Assembly (NCBI RefSeq): GCF_007752935.1
Contig: NZ_CP036319.1
Location: 1,736,001-1,800,000 of the forward strand
DNA: 64,000 bases
Origin: Crateriforma conspicua
Lineage (GTDB): Bacteria; Planctomycetota; Planctomycetia; Pirellulales; Pirellulaceae
Direction: 5' to 3'
Shown here: one piece after another, positions 33,801-41,006 of the stretch
Layout of the letters: each line of letters opens with the position of its first letter
Position numbering within the stretch: position 1 is the first letter of the stretch
Notes under the pieces: generated by a model
Database searches by the model: none
Seen by the model: only the letters and a program-made list of their open reading frames with translations
Told to the model about the DNA's origin: nothing
Translations under genes and position numbers: made by a program

Positions 33801-34344
33801 CGCCGATCGACGCGACCTCGCTGACCCCTTCGACCGCCTGCAATTCGTACTTCACAACGAAGTCTTGCATGCTGCGAAGTTCCGCCAGCCCCATGCCTTC
33901 CTCGGGTGGCTGAAGCGTGTAGTAGTAAACCTGTCCCAATCCGGTCGCGTCCGGGCCAAGTTGTGGCACGACGCCATCGGGCAACTGTGACGCGGCACTG
34001 CCGAGTTGCTCAGAAACTCGGCTGCGTGCCCAGTAAAAGTCAATTTCGTCCTTGAACGTGACCTGCACAAAGCTGTAGCCGAACATGCTCTTGCCACGCA
34101 CCGATTCCGCACCGGGAACAGCGAGCAACGAAACGCTCAGCGGATAGGTGACTTGGTCTTCGATGTCCTTTGGCGAGCGACCCGGCCAAGGCGTCAACAC
34201 GATGACTTGGTTCTCGCCAATGTTGGGAATCGCGTCGATCGGAATCGACTTGAAGCTGACCCAGCCAGCGACGCTTAGACCAATGGTCAGCAATACCACC
34301 AGCCAAGGTTCTTTAACGCAGAAGCGAATGATTAGATTAAGCAT
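30829..34344 (-). CDS. cusA: HME-RND copper/silver efflux pump, CusA-like
   Basis: 1171 residues; a good site (AAGGAG) lies before the ATG. Twelve transmembrane segments are expected; the first is around residues 10-30 (WLVVLLTIGLSVAGWVSF). Family motifs are PIDAIPNIGENQVIV, the TM4 proton-relay motif GTMVDMAIIVSEN, and WVGFIALFGLAVDDGVVM near the end. Met in VVMLQSGIKAPMAIRV and SRYGMSSSM are in positions expected for CusA-type Cu(I) sites. It is longer than CusA (about 1047), from an insertion near residues 500-590 that adds hydrophobic segments. It is encoded just after the adaptor gene and works with the TolC-like factor at 37445 or 21209. Confidence 0.9.
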   Translation of the reverse strand: MLNLIIRFCVKEPWLVVLLTIGLSVAGWVSFKSIPIDAIPNIGENQVIVLTPWPGRSPKDIEDQVTYPLSVSLLAVPGAESVRGKSMFGYSFVQVTFKDEIDFYWARSRVSEQLGSAASQLPDGVVPQLGPDATGLGQVYYYTLQPPEEGMGLAELRSMQDFVVKYELQAVEGVSEVASIGGYVRQYQIEVDPDKLRFHNVSLDKLAMAIKGSNLDVGAKTVETTGMEFIVRSKGFLGSGGDKDKAVEDIEDTVIMQRDGVPVRVRDIANVQIGPDFRRGALDYNGAEAVGGVVVMRYGENPRVVIDRVKAKIAAITPSLQGVTIHGVYDRSGLIDETMATLTHALRDEIIITAIIILLFLLHIRSSFVVAICLPAAVLMSFIAMRFVGVGANIMSLAGIAIAIGTMVDMAIIVSENIYQHLSDWESGSEEARIKQPRTEVVYEATVEVAPAVVTAVATTIVSFLPVFFLTGRDYKLFSPLAYTKTFAIAAAMITAVTIVPALCRLMLRSNVRRKSAALLAGVSLAGLLGVASHFLWGSRLAERFGLETWIVTTVAAVIGFIAGWQLLRERIRPIEEIPSSRFVRWIYAARLRYALNHKAVALSFPLMLLIIGVGAYVGMPTVLRPVEKFANLFGADLNDFPGYVDAKHVFTGLQSDDWIALDEGSWFYMPTLYPAASFSQAMQVLQTQDVLIGQIPEVKDVLGKIGRVESALDPAPAAMVETYVMLKPESEWREGVTARDVWDEINRVATLPGVTPASALQPIEGRVVMLQSGIKAPMAIRVYGNELDELADAAMNVSAELKKSPLINAGTVNPDIVLGKPYVEFTVDREAASRYGMSSSMVNQVIETALGGMNLIKTVEGRERYPVRLRYNRDLREQIDGLKRLPVVTHSGAVVPLEELATLETTWGPGAINSENGRLVAHVSFMTNGSKGDLESVSAIEEQLREAQSLPPSDPNRLSLPAGYSLEAVGSFRNQIEANRRLMWIIPMVICINLMLLYMEFRNLSISLAVFSGIPVAFAGGMIAVATMGVELNTAVWVGFIALFGLAVDDGVVMATYIHQLLKKRKVETVEDIRNTVYEAGLKRIRPCMMTTVTTLAALIPVLIATGRGADVARAMAIPVFGGMLAEPFTSFIVPTLYCGYLELKMRFGFQDELWEGTEAMPEEELMKAA

Positions 34345-34355
34345 GGTTCGTCTCC

Positions 34356-36479
34356 TTATTGCACCGTGCGCGCGATTGAGGGAACCATGCCCGCGGGCAT
34401 TGCCATATCACGAACTACTTCGCCGCACGTCAGCATCTCGCTGCCCCAATATGGGTTCTGCAAGTCGCCGCCGGGCTGCATCCAGTCGCCACCGCCGCCG
34501 GGAACCATCGGGCAGTAATAGTGCGTCAACTTCACAGCCGTCTTCGGCCCGCGAGCCACCGTGGCCGCTCGCAACATTGCGTGACTGACACCGCGATAGG
34601 CCTCGCGAGCCGTTTCTAACGAACCGTCCATGCGTGACGCCGCGCGGCGAGCAGTTGCGAACCGCCGTTGAGCTTCATCGGGAACATTGGCCAACATTTC
34701 CAGTTCGCGGAGACCTTCGATCAGCGTATTCAACGCAACGGGCGGAGGCGTTTGGTCGGCCGCCATTGCGCATTGGATTTCAAAGTACGCGTCGTAGGTT
34801 CGATCAAGCGTTTTGCCAGCGTCGCTGGCCAGCATGACAGGAGTAGTATTGGGAAGTTCCAGCGGTCCCGGCGAATAGCTCGGTGCTTTCGTCGGGTCCA
34901 TCAACGAAGGATTGCCGGCGAGCTGCATTTGTGAGTCGATCAGGAAATTGCCGCCCGTCGCAACCGTCTCACCAGCCGAAAGTCCTTCCACAATCACCGC
35001 TTCTTTGCGATTCATGGGACCGACCGCAACTCGGCGAATCTCAAAACGTCCCGGTTCGGTTTCGACGTAGATCACGCTGTTTTCACCAGCCAGAAGCACG
35101 GCATCGCGCGGAACGGTCACGACTTGTTGCATCGGCAAGGGTTCTGATGCGAACCCAAGCTGCGACGTCGGCACCAAATCCATGTCACAAAGCGGACACT
35201 TACCGGGTTCGTCGCGGATGACTTGCGGGTGCATCGGGCTGATGAATTTGTTCGCCAGTGCCGGATCGTAAACTTGGTCCATTGGGATCGCCGGCACGGT
35301 CACCCGAGCAGTGGCATAGTCGCCCGGTCGCAGCTTGCCGTCGAAGTTCATGATCTCGACACGGACGCGAACCGTTCGCGTCTTCGGGTTCACGGTGGGG
35401 TCAATGAAAGCGACGCGGCCCGTGAATACTTCGCCCGGCATCGACTGAATTTCCGCTTCAACTTGTTGGCCGAAACGAACAGCCGATGCGTCGTCGGGGA
35501 ACAGATCAAGCATCAGCCAAACACTGCTTAGGTCGGCTACACGGTAAAGCTTGTCTCCCGTTTTCACGTAGTCGCCCTCAACCGCTGACTTTTCGATCAC
35601 GGTTCCTCTCTGCGGTGACTTGATGCGGATGCGCGACATTGGTTTACCCGACTTCCCCAACTGCTCGATCTGACTTTCCGTCATCCCCAGTTCCGTCAAA
35701 TTTTCCCGTGCCATCTTGTTCAAATCGCCGCCAGAGATTTGAAAGCGACCAATCTTGCCATCGCTGTTCATGCTGGTGATGAATTCGGTTTGAGCGGTGT
35801 AGAGCTGCGGGCTGTAGATCAATGCCAGATCATCGCCTTCCTTGACCTTCACTCCGGCATAGTTCGCGTACATCTTTTCCAAGCGGCCGTCGATGTAGGC
35901 ACTGATAGTCGATAGTTGGCTTTCGTCGTAGTCGATCGAGCCGATCGTGCGAATGGTGCGATTGACTTCACCCATCTTTGACATCGCGGTTCGAATGCCG
36001 ACCAATCGTCGCGCCGATGATTCAATCGTGACCGAGATGCCGTCGCCGCCTCCACCTCCAGTTGCTTCAACCAGTTCCATCGCACACACGGGACACCGTC
36101 CGGGTTCCGTCGACGGTGGCGTACACATCATTGGACAGATGTATCGCTTGTCTTCGCCACCGCCGGATTCTGCAACGGATTCGCCTTGGCCCCCGGAAAA
36201 GCCATCCGCAGTCAGCCACTTCGTTCGCTGTGCGACACCGAGCAGAAAAAATACGAGTCCGACTACGACGACGACCGTTGATGCTTGCACAGCAGTGCGC
36301 ACCAGCCACTTCATCCCGCCATCACTTTGCGGTGGGGTCGGCTTGGCTTCAATAGGCGTGGTCGTTTCTTCGGCCACCGCTTCCACTGGCTCGCTATCGG
36401 TCGGCGCATCCGTATCCACGCTGCTGACTTTATCGTCAACGTCGGCTTTGTTGGGTTCGATTGGTTCGTCCTGATTCAT
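34356..36479 (-). CDS. cusB: Periplasmic adaptor (CusB-like) with two metal-binding modules and C-terminal DUF3347-like domain
   Basis: 707 residues from the ATG at 36479; a GTG at 36506 would add nine. An acidic N-terminus leads to one membrane helix (about residues 65-82). A first heavy-metal-binding module (ICPMMCTPPSTEPGRCPVC) is followed by the adaptor core: VGIRTAMSKMG, barrel-sandwich DYDESQ, a helical hairpin, and RIKSPQRGTVIEKSA. A second module sits inside the barrel region (SPMHPQVIRDEPGKCPLCD). The C-terminus has a helical and CPMVPGGGGDWMQPGG block with NPYWGSEMLTCGEV, like DUF3347. It links the RND pump to the outer-membrane channel and probably delivers Cu(I). The gene overlaps no neighbour (11-base gap to cusA). 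Confidence 0.85.
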   Translation of the reverse strand: MNQDEPIEPNKADVDDKVSSVDTDAPTDSEPVEAVAEETTTPIEAKPTPPQSDGGMKWLVRTAVQASTVVVVVGLVFFLLGVAQRTKWLTADGFSGGQGESVAESGGGEDKRYICPMMCTPPSTEPGRCPVCAMELVEATGGGGGDGISVTIESSARRLVGIRTAMSKMGEVNRTIRTIGSIDYDESQLSTISAYIDGRLEKMYANYAGVKVKEGDDLALIYSPQLYTAQTEFITSMNSDGKIGRFQISGGDLNKMARENLTELGMTESQIEQLGKSGKPMSRIRIKSPQRGTVIEKSAVEGDYVKTGDKLYRVADLSSVWLMLDLFPDDASAVRFGQQVEAEIQSMPGEVFTGRVAFIDPTVNPKTRTVRVRVEIMNFDGKLRPGDYATARVTVPAIPMDQVYDPALANKFISPMHPQVIRDEPGKCPLCDMDLVPTSQLGFASEPLPMQQVVTVPRDAVLLAGENSVIYVETEPGRFEIRRVAVGPMNRKEAVIVEGLSAGETVATGGNFLIDSQMQLAGNPSLMDPTKAPSYSPGPLELPNTTPVMLASDAGKTLDRTYDAYFEIQCAMAADQTPPPVALNTLIEGLRELEMLANVPDEAQRRFATARRAASRMDGSLETAREAYRGVSHAMLRAATVARGPKTAVKLTHYYCPMVPGGGGDWMQPGGDLQNPYWGSEMLTCGEVVRDMAMPAGMVPSIARTVQ

Positions 36480-36675
36480 GACAGTTCTCGCGGCGTTTTC
36501 CGGCACGCGTTTGTGGTTCCATCCACGAACGTCAGCTCAAGAGGTGACTGGCCGACGACGCGACGGAGGGGATCGCATCATCGACCAGTCATCGCCTCCA
36601 GGCTGTGACCGGTTCATTGTTTTGGTGACGCGATCAAATCGCGTAGGGATTGCATCTGGATAGACTTCATTCGGA

Positions 36676-36738
36676 ACGAGCGCGCAGCATCATTCGCGTG
36701 AAAGCCAACTTGAAAACGAAGAGCTACGAGCGCGCAGC
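36676..36738. repeat. Direct repeat in a non-coding leader (36480-36756)
   Basis: ACGAGCGCGCAGC occurs twice, at 36676-36688 and 36726-36738, in the 277 bases between the Cys-rich head gene and cusB. The second copy is also flanked by GAGCT and AGCTC, able to form a small hairpin. No reading frame with protein character is seen in this stretch. The role is unknown. Confidence 0.4.
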
Positions 36739-36756
36739 TCTCCTATCGAGACGACG

Positions 36757-37311
36757 CTAGATGCGCCAGATGCAAAGAAACCGCTGAGAGAAATGCGGTG
36801 AGTGATCGCCGATCGGCAATCGTGACATCAGTTGATCTGGACGAATTGAAAGTCCAGCCTCGGATGCAACGTGATCCAAGTACGCAATCACGACCAAATC
36901 ACGAACCTGAGGAACAGGTACGCGATGTGGTGCCGGTGCTAGCGGTTCTGATCGAATGCCACACATGCACGATGACAACGCAAATTGGTCTTGAACCAAT
37001 TTCTCGTCGTCGGATTTCGGTGGCTCGGGCACGACATCAGAAATTTCACCGAACAGGTCGTCGTGCTTTGATTGTTCGCCTTTCTTCGTGCAGCAACTGC
37101 TGGCGTCTTCTTCATTGCCGCTACAGCAACCGCACAGTTCGCCGTCCGTTTTCACTTCACAGCATTTGCAAGCGTGGCAGACCGTCTCGGCCTCGCAGCA
37201 CTGACCTTGAGCACATGTTCCCTGCGCAGCCACCAACGCCATCGGCTGAATCACCATTGCAGCGATCAGACAAAGATTAACGGCGGTGCGAATTAGGGGG
37301 AAGTTGTTCAC
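36757..37311 (-). CDS. Small secreted Cys-rich protein heading the cusBA locus
   Basis: 184 residues from a GTG, with GGAAGG six bases upstream. A signal peptide (LCLIAAMVIQPMALVAAQG) is followed by a Cys-rich zone, with CAQGQCCEAETVCHACKCC, CGCC and a CC pair in about 50 residues, then an acidic linker and a C-terminal half ending SQRFLCIWRI. The Cys density suggests metal binding. Similar secreted Cys/His-rich genes lead the other pump loci (46080, 59023). The CsoR-type operator at 37330-37346 lies 19 bases upstream. A ligand or sensor role ahead of the pump is possible. Confidence 0.65.
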   Translation of the reverse strand: MNNFPLIRTAVNLCLIAAMVIQPMALVAAQGTCAQGQCCEAETVCHACKCCEVKTDGELCGCCSGNEEDASSCCTKKGEQSKHDDLFGEISDVVPEPPKSDDEKLVQDQFALSSCMCGIRSEPLAPAPHRVPVPQVRDLVVIAYLDHVASEAGLSIRPDQLMSRLPIGDHSPHFSQRFLCIWRI

Positions 37312-37329
37312 TATGGCCTTCCGAAATAG

Positions 37330-37346
37330 ATACCCATGCCCGGTAT
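37330..37346. promoter_or_regulatory. CsoR-type operator between the cusBA locus and the TolC-like gene
   Basis: ATACC-CATGCCC-GGTAT. On the - strand it lies within a promoter-like arrangement: TTCACA (-35), 17 bases covering the dyad, then TATTTC (-10), 19 bases before the GTG at 37311. The + strand TolC-like gene starts 98 bases to the right, so the box may serve both genes. Confidence 0.7.
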
Positions 37347-37444
37347 GTGAACTGTATCGGAAATCTGGCCGAAAAGTTCAATAGGAATCACCCGGTTAGG
37401 CAAACTTTGACTTCTTCAGTGTAACGGAACAGGACGGAAATGCC

Positions 37445-39115
37445 ATGGATCGGCAATATTGGACACCTGCTACGAAACAAACCAAGCGAATATTGCTTGG
37501 TGCACTGATCGCCGCCTCCATGTCCGGTTGTGCGACCCAAAGAGGCGTCCAAATTGCCTCGGACACCCAAAAAGCGACCTCATTCGTCGCCGCTGAAACA
37601 GTCTCAACGAACACGCGGCCGGAGGCAATTGCCTATCGATCTGTCGAAACGCCAGTGCAATTGGCTGGCTTCAACGATGGCATGGTCGTCGCCTCGCCCG
37701 CCGCGTTCACGCTGCCACAAGACAACGACGGTGAGCTGGGATTGGACAGCGAAGAGGCAGATGTATCGAGCCGCAGCTTCAGCGACTTCCTGCAATTGGA
37801 TCCACCTGAAGAAGATGGGGAGAGGGGGAGTCAGGGAGATGGGGAGAGCGATGAAGATGAAGTTCGAAACACCGACTCCCAGACTCCCCCTCTCCCAGAC
37901 TCCCCCACTCCCAGCTCCCCCACCGCCCCAGTCGAGTTCTTCGTCAACGAAGCACTATCGCGGCACCCGAAAATCCTTGCCGCACGACAGCGAGTCGCCG
38001 CCGCATCAAACGTCATCCCGCAAGCCAAAGCACTTCCCGACCCAACGTTCAACAACACGTTCTGGCCGTTCCATGACAACGCGTTGCAAACCGCAGGCGG
38101 TCGTGTCGGAAATCAGATGTCGGTTAACCAGAAAGTCCCGTTTCCCGACAAGCTAAAAACGAAAGCCATCATTGCGAGTCGCGAAGTCCAGATCGCTCAA
38201 ACCGAAGTCGACGGAATCGCTCGCGAGATCACTGAGTCCGTACGACTGGCATACTACGAAGTCTGGTTTGCCACACGTGCGATCGCGATCATCGAGGAAA
38301 CCAAAGACCTCGTCGCTGACTTGACTGACGTTGCCGAAGCCCGCTACCGCAGCGGTGGTTCGCAACAAGACGTGCTGCGCGCTCAGCTTGAAACCGATCG
38401 CCTCGACGAACAACTCATCACGCTTCGCAGACAAAAGCAAGTCGCCCAAGCCGACCTCGCAACGCTGCTGCAACAACCTGTTGACTTGCTTCCCGAAGCA
38501 ACGGATGAACTCGGTATCACTGACACGCCCCAGCAAATTGAAGAATTGATCGCGTTGGCCGAACAATGCAATCCAAAACTGCGGGGTCTTGCGTGGGAAA
38601 TTCAACGCGACCGCGACAAGGAACGCTTGGCGTGTTTGCAGCAGTATCCTGACTTCAATGTCGGCCTCAGCTGGGGATTGATCAGCGACGGTCACGATGT
38701 GATCAGTCCTGTCGCCAACGGGAACGACAACCTGAGCATCAGCTTTGGGACGACGCTGCCGATCTGGCGGGAAAAGATTAACGCCGGCATCCGCGAAGCC
38801 GCTCACCGACGCAGCAGCACCACCCGTCGCCTCGAAGCCGAACGCGACGAACTCTACGGAAAGATCCGTCGCCTGATCGTTCAAGCCGACGCATTGGCGG
38901 AACAACGCGATATCTATGAAAACCGCATCATTCCCCGCACCGAAGGCACACTTGAACTTTCGATCGCCGACTACCGTGGCAAACGCACGGACTTCTTCAC
39001 GCTGATAAAAACCTACCGCGAGCTCTTAATGTTCGAGACCCAACTCGCCCGCATCGACGCTACGCTAGCCGGCACGATCGCCCAGTTGGATCGCACTGTA
39101 GGTTGCCCTCAATAA
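37445..39115 (+). CDS. TolC-family outer-membrane lipoprotein (CusC-like)
   Basis: 556 residues. A lipoprotein signal (LLGALIAASMSGC) ends with the lipid-modified Cys at about residue 29. An N-terminal low-complexity region (to about 170), partly encoded by a hairpin insertion (see 37817-37920), precedes two OEP repeats (EALSRHPKILAARQRVAAAS, QIEELIALAEQCNPKLRGLA). Channel motifs include NQMSVNQKVPFPDKL and ARYRSGGSQQDVLRA. The C-terminus ends LDRTVGCPQ. It is divergent from the cusBA locus with a shared operator, so it is probably the outer channel of that pump. Confidence 0.85.
   Translation: MDRQYWTPATKQTKRILLGALIAASMSGCATQRGVQIASDTQKATSFVAAETVSTNTRPEAIAYRSVETPVQLAGFNDGMVVASPAAFTLPQDNDGELGLDSEEADVSSRSFSDFLQLDPPEEDGERGSQGDGESDEDEVRNTDSQTPPLPDSPTPSSPTAPVEFFVNEALSRHPKILAARQRVAAASNVIPQAKALPDPTFNNTFWPFHDNALQTAGGRVGNQMSVNQKVPFPDKLKTKAIIASREVQIAQTEVDGIAREITESVRLAYYEVWFATRAIAIIEETKDLVADLTDVAEARYRSGGSQQDVLRAQLETDRLDEQLITLRRQKQVAQADLATLLQQPVDLLPEATDELGITDTPQQIEELIALAEQCNPKLRGLAWEIQRDRDKERLACLQQYPDFNVGLSWGLISDGHDVISPVANGNDNLSISFGTTLPIWREKINAGIREAAHRRSSTTRRLEAERDELYGKIRRLIVQADALAEQRDIYENRIIPRTEGTLELSIADYRGKRTDFFTLIKTYRELLMFETQLARIDATLAGTIAQLDRTVGCPQ
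37817..37920. repeat. Hairpin element inside the TolC-like reading frame
   Basis: GGGAGAGGGGGAGTC (37818-37832) pairs perfectly over 15 bases with GACTCCCCCTCTCCC (37882-37896), with further related CTCCC runs to about 37920. The element encodes a Glu/Gly/Ser then Pro/Ser/Thr linker (EEDGERGSQGDG, PPLPDSPTPSSP) in an otherwise folded outer-membrane protein, without breaking the frame. It resembles the element in the copper ATPase gene (18816-18929). Confidence 0.7.
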
Positions 39116-39120
39116 GAAGT

Positions 39121-39183
39121 AGGGGTGTTGGGGGTGAAGGAGAAGGGAGAACACAACTCGCTCCTCCCTCACTCCCGACTCCC
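39121..39183. repeat. Degenerate GGGAG/CTCCC hairpin between convergent genes
   Basis: Imperfect inverted arms (GGGGGTGAAGGAGAAGGGAG and CTCCTCCCTCACTCCCGACTCCC) lie between the TolC-like stop (39115) and the sigma factor stop (39169); the right arm also encodes the last residues of the sigma factor. It may act as a two-way terminator. Pairing is imperfect. Confidence 0.45.
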
Positions 39184-39723
39184 ATCTATCAACCTCCGCA
39201 ATTCACGCCGTGCCCGGTTCAACCTCGATCCAACAGTACCTTCGGGGATGTCTAGCGTCTGGGCGATCTCTTGGTATGACAGACCGCTCTCTTCTTTGAG
39301 CGTGAAGATCGCCCGTAGTTCCGGATCGAGTTGATCGAGTGCCTGGCGTACCATCGCGACTCGTTCGTCTTGCTCAATGTGGTCGGTTTGGTCAGCGGTC
39401 GGCTCGACCACCAGTTCTTCGGTCCGCCGATGTTTCTCGCGGCGCAGATGTTGCAATGCCTCGTTGGTGGCCAGTCGATACAGCCACGTTTCAAACTTCG
39501 ACTCGCCACTGAATTGATCGAGCTTCGTAAACGCTCGGACGAAAGTTTGCTGCGTTAAGTCATCGGCGTCCTGCTGACCGACCATCCGAACCATCAAGCG
39601 AAACACACGATCCGACGTCGCCTGGTAGATCGAGCGCAACGCAGAACGATCTCCAGATATCGCAGCGGCGATTGTCTCGGAGGCGATCGTTTCGGTCGAT
39701 TTGCGTTCATCGGGCTGGCCCAT
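39169..39723 (-). CDS. ECF-type RNA polymerase sigma factor, probably copper-controlled
   Basis: 184 residues from the ATG at 39723; the longer frame to 39864 lies upstream of the promoter and is not expected. Sigma region 2 is seen (SIYQATSDRVFRLMVRMVG, DADDLTQQTFVRAFTKLDQF, ESKFETWLYRLATNEAL) and region 4 as LDPELRAIFTLKEESGLSYQ with QTLDIPEGTVGSRLNRARREL. No anti-sigma gene adjoins it. The CsoR-type dyad at 39740-39756 sits between its -35 and -10, and the transcript would start only a few bases before ATG, so it may be leaderless. A copper-activated sigma would widen the regulon beyond CsoR targets. Confidence 0.85.
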   Translation of the reverse strand: MGQPDERKSTETIASETIAAAISGDRSALRSIYQATSDRVFRLMVRMVGQQDADDLTQQTFVRAFTKLDQFSGESKFETWLYRLATNEALQHLRREKHRRTEELVVEPTADQTDHIEQDERVAMVRQALDQLDPELRAIFTLKEESGLSYQEIAQTLDIPEGTVGSRLNRARRELRRLIDGSRE

Positions 39724-39730
39724 TGAAGAA

Positions 39731-39759
39731 GTTATACCAATACCCACCGGGGGTACCAA
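39731..39759 (-). promoter_or_regulatory. ECF sigma gene promoter with embedded CsoR-type operator
   Basis: Reading the - strand: TTGGTA (-35, 39754-39759), 17-base spacer, TATAAC (-10, 39731-39736), then the ATG at 39723, seven bases after the -10. The spacer and -35 contain the dyad ATACC-N7-GGTAC (39740-39756 on the + strand; nine of ten arm bases match the other boxes). A repressor there would overlap the polymerase site. Confidence 0.65.
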
Positions 39760-39850
39760 TGCGGCTGGTCGCCGGGCAGGATTGCATTGACTTGAGAGCG
39801 GCTCTTGTTGTCTATCATGATTTCGTCGTCTTTTGTCTATTACGAAAAGC

Positions 39851-39895
39851 GGCTCCCGACCCAACGAGGGCTAGTCGTATGATGGGTCGGGAGCC
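39851..39895 (-). terminator. Strong terminator of the 40939-39983 gene pair
   Basis: A perfect 13-bp stem (GGCTCCCGACCCA and TGGGTCGGGAGCC) with a 19-base loop. On the - strand it is followed by GCTTTTCG, about 90 bases after the stop at 39983. The stretch 39724-39982 holds otherwise only the sigma gene promoter. Confidence 0.7.
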
Positions 39896-39982
39896 TTGCC
39901 GTCTACGGTGAGACACCGCACACGACTGGAGCAAATTGTTTAATGCTCAATTGGTCAATTATCAGTTGTGGATTTCACGTTC

Positions 39983-40492
39983 TTAGTGGTCATGATCGTG
40001 ATCATGCGAAATCTTGCCTGTGTAGGATTTGCCTTCGATTTGCACGATGACCGCACCTTCGGCCTCGGCTTCGAGCCACTGGTCCATTTCGGCATTGGTC
40101 GAAGCGAATCGTGACGACTTGCCAGCTGCGTCTTCGCCTTGCGGGTCGGCGGGAAGCTCGAACGACTTCACTTTGCCATCATGCTTTAGGCTGACCGTTA
40201 GCTTTTCGGCTTCGATCGCGACCGGCTGCGTTGCCGAACCATCAAGGACATACATGGCGACCGCTCCGGTGCCGTGCATCATTTCGATGTGGAACGCTTC
40301 TTTGCCTAGTTCGACCAACTCGCCGCCGTGGGGTCCGTGCTCGGGATGCCCATCCATCTCAATCATCGGTGGCATTTCGTCTATCTCGACAGGGCCAGAT
40401 GCTTCCGGAGCTTCGGAGACCTGCACGTCCTTCTTTGAACATCCGAGAAGAGTGAAGCAAGCGAGGGTCAGAGCGAATAGATGAATTTTCAT
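39983..40492 (-). CDS. His-rich periplasmic lipoprotein
   Basis: 169 residues. Lipoprotein signal with LACFTLLGC (lipid Cys about residue 18). An acidic segment leads to DGHPEHGPHGGELVELG, then KEAFHIEMMHG and MYVLDGSA, with a C-terminus of alternating His and Asp (HDHDHDH). The His and Met clusters suggest Cu, Zn or Ni binding. The GPHGGELVELG block also appears in a related form (AGPHGGSLKQTG) in the four-repeat protein at 29335. It ends the CzcA-type pump locus upstream and is followed by a strong terminator. Confidence 0.65.
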   Translation of the reverse strand: MKIHLFALTLACFTLLGCSKKDVQVSEAPEASGPVEIDEMPPMIEMDGHPEHGPHGGELVELGKEAFHIEMMHGTGAVAMYVLDGSATQPVAIEAEKLTVSLKHDGKVKSFELPADPQGEDAAGKSSRFASTNAEMDQWLEAEAEGAVIVQIEGKSYTGKISHDHDHDH

Positions 40493-40541
40493 TTTGGATA
40501 CCGATGAGAGGATGGGGATGAGCGGATGAAAGTCAGGGAAT

Positions 40542-40580
40542 GGAATGGGGGATAGAACGAAGTTCCCTATCCCCCATTCC
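40542..40580. repeat. Intergenic hairpin element
   Basis: GGAATGGGGGATA (40542-40554) pairs perfectly with TATCCCCCATTCC (40568-40580); GAAC (40555-40558) and GTTC (40562-40565) extend the stem. It lies between the gene at 40595 and the lipoprotein gene, both on the - strand. It may cap the upstream transcript or set the ratio of the two products. It has the GGGGA character of the in-frame hairpins elsewhere. Confidence 0.6.
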
Positions 40581-40594
40581 CAATTCCGCGATTC

Positions 40595-40939
40595 TTAGTG
40601 AGCGTGTTTGGTCTCGAAGCCGAGCTTCTTTAACCATGCTTCCCACTGGTGAGCTTCTTCGTGGCTTTTCAACGCCATCTGCTGCCACTTTGGACAGCGG
40701 TAGTTGACGTCCATGTGTCCGCCGTGCGAGCCGACTTTGACTTCGCAGCGAAGTTTCTTCAGTGTGCCGACCAACTTGTCCGCCTTCTCGCCTTCGCTGT
40801 GTGTGGTCTTCCACTTCTCCAAGCGATACGACACCAGTTCTTTGGCAGCCGTGTTCGGCTCAGCGGCCTTCGCCAACATGCCACCCAACGAAATCGATGC
40901 GACCAAAGCCGCGACTGCAAACATCCGTAAATTCAACAT
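40595..40939 (-). CDS. Small secreted protein of the pump locus
   Basis: 114 residues; GGAGGA stands six bases before the ATG. A signal peptide ends at MLAKAAEP (about residue 26). The mature part is basic and helical (AAKELVSYRLEKWKT, EEAHQWEAWLKKLGF) with LRCEVKVGSHGGHMDVNYRC in the centre, two Cys that could form a disulfide, and a HAH tail. The pattern is not a family I can name. Close spacing to the RND gene (67 bases) suggests a chaperone or periplasmic helper for the pump. Confidence 0.55.
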   Translation of the reverse strand: MLNLRMFAVAALVASISLGGMLAKAAEPNTAAKELVSYRLEKWKTTHSEGEKADKLVGTLKKLRCEVKVGSHGGHMDVNYRCPKWQQMALKSHEEAHQWEAWLKKLGFETKHAH

Positions 40940-41006
40940 TTCAAATCCTCCGTGGAAACCTTCTCAAACAGAAAACATCACTCCGGCAACGCACCGGAAC
41001 AAACAA

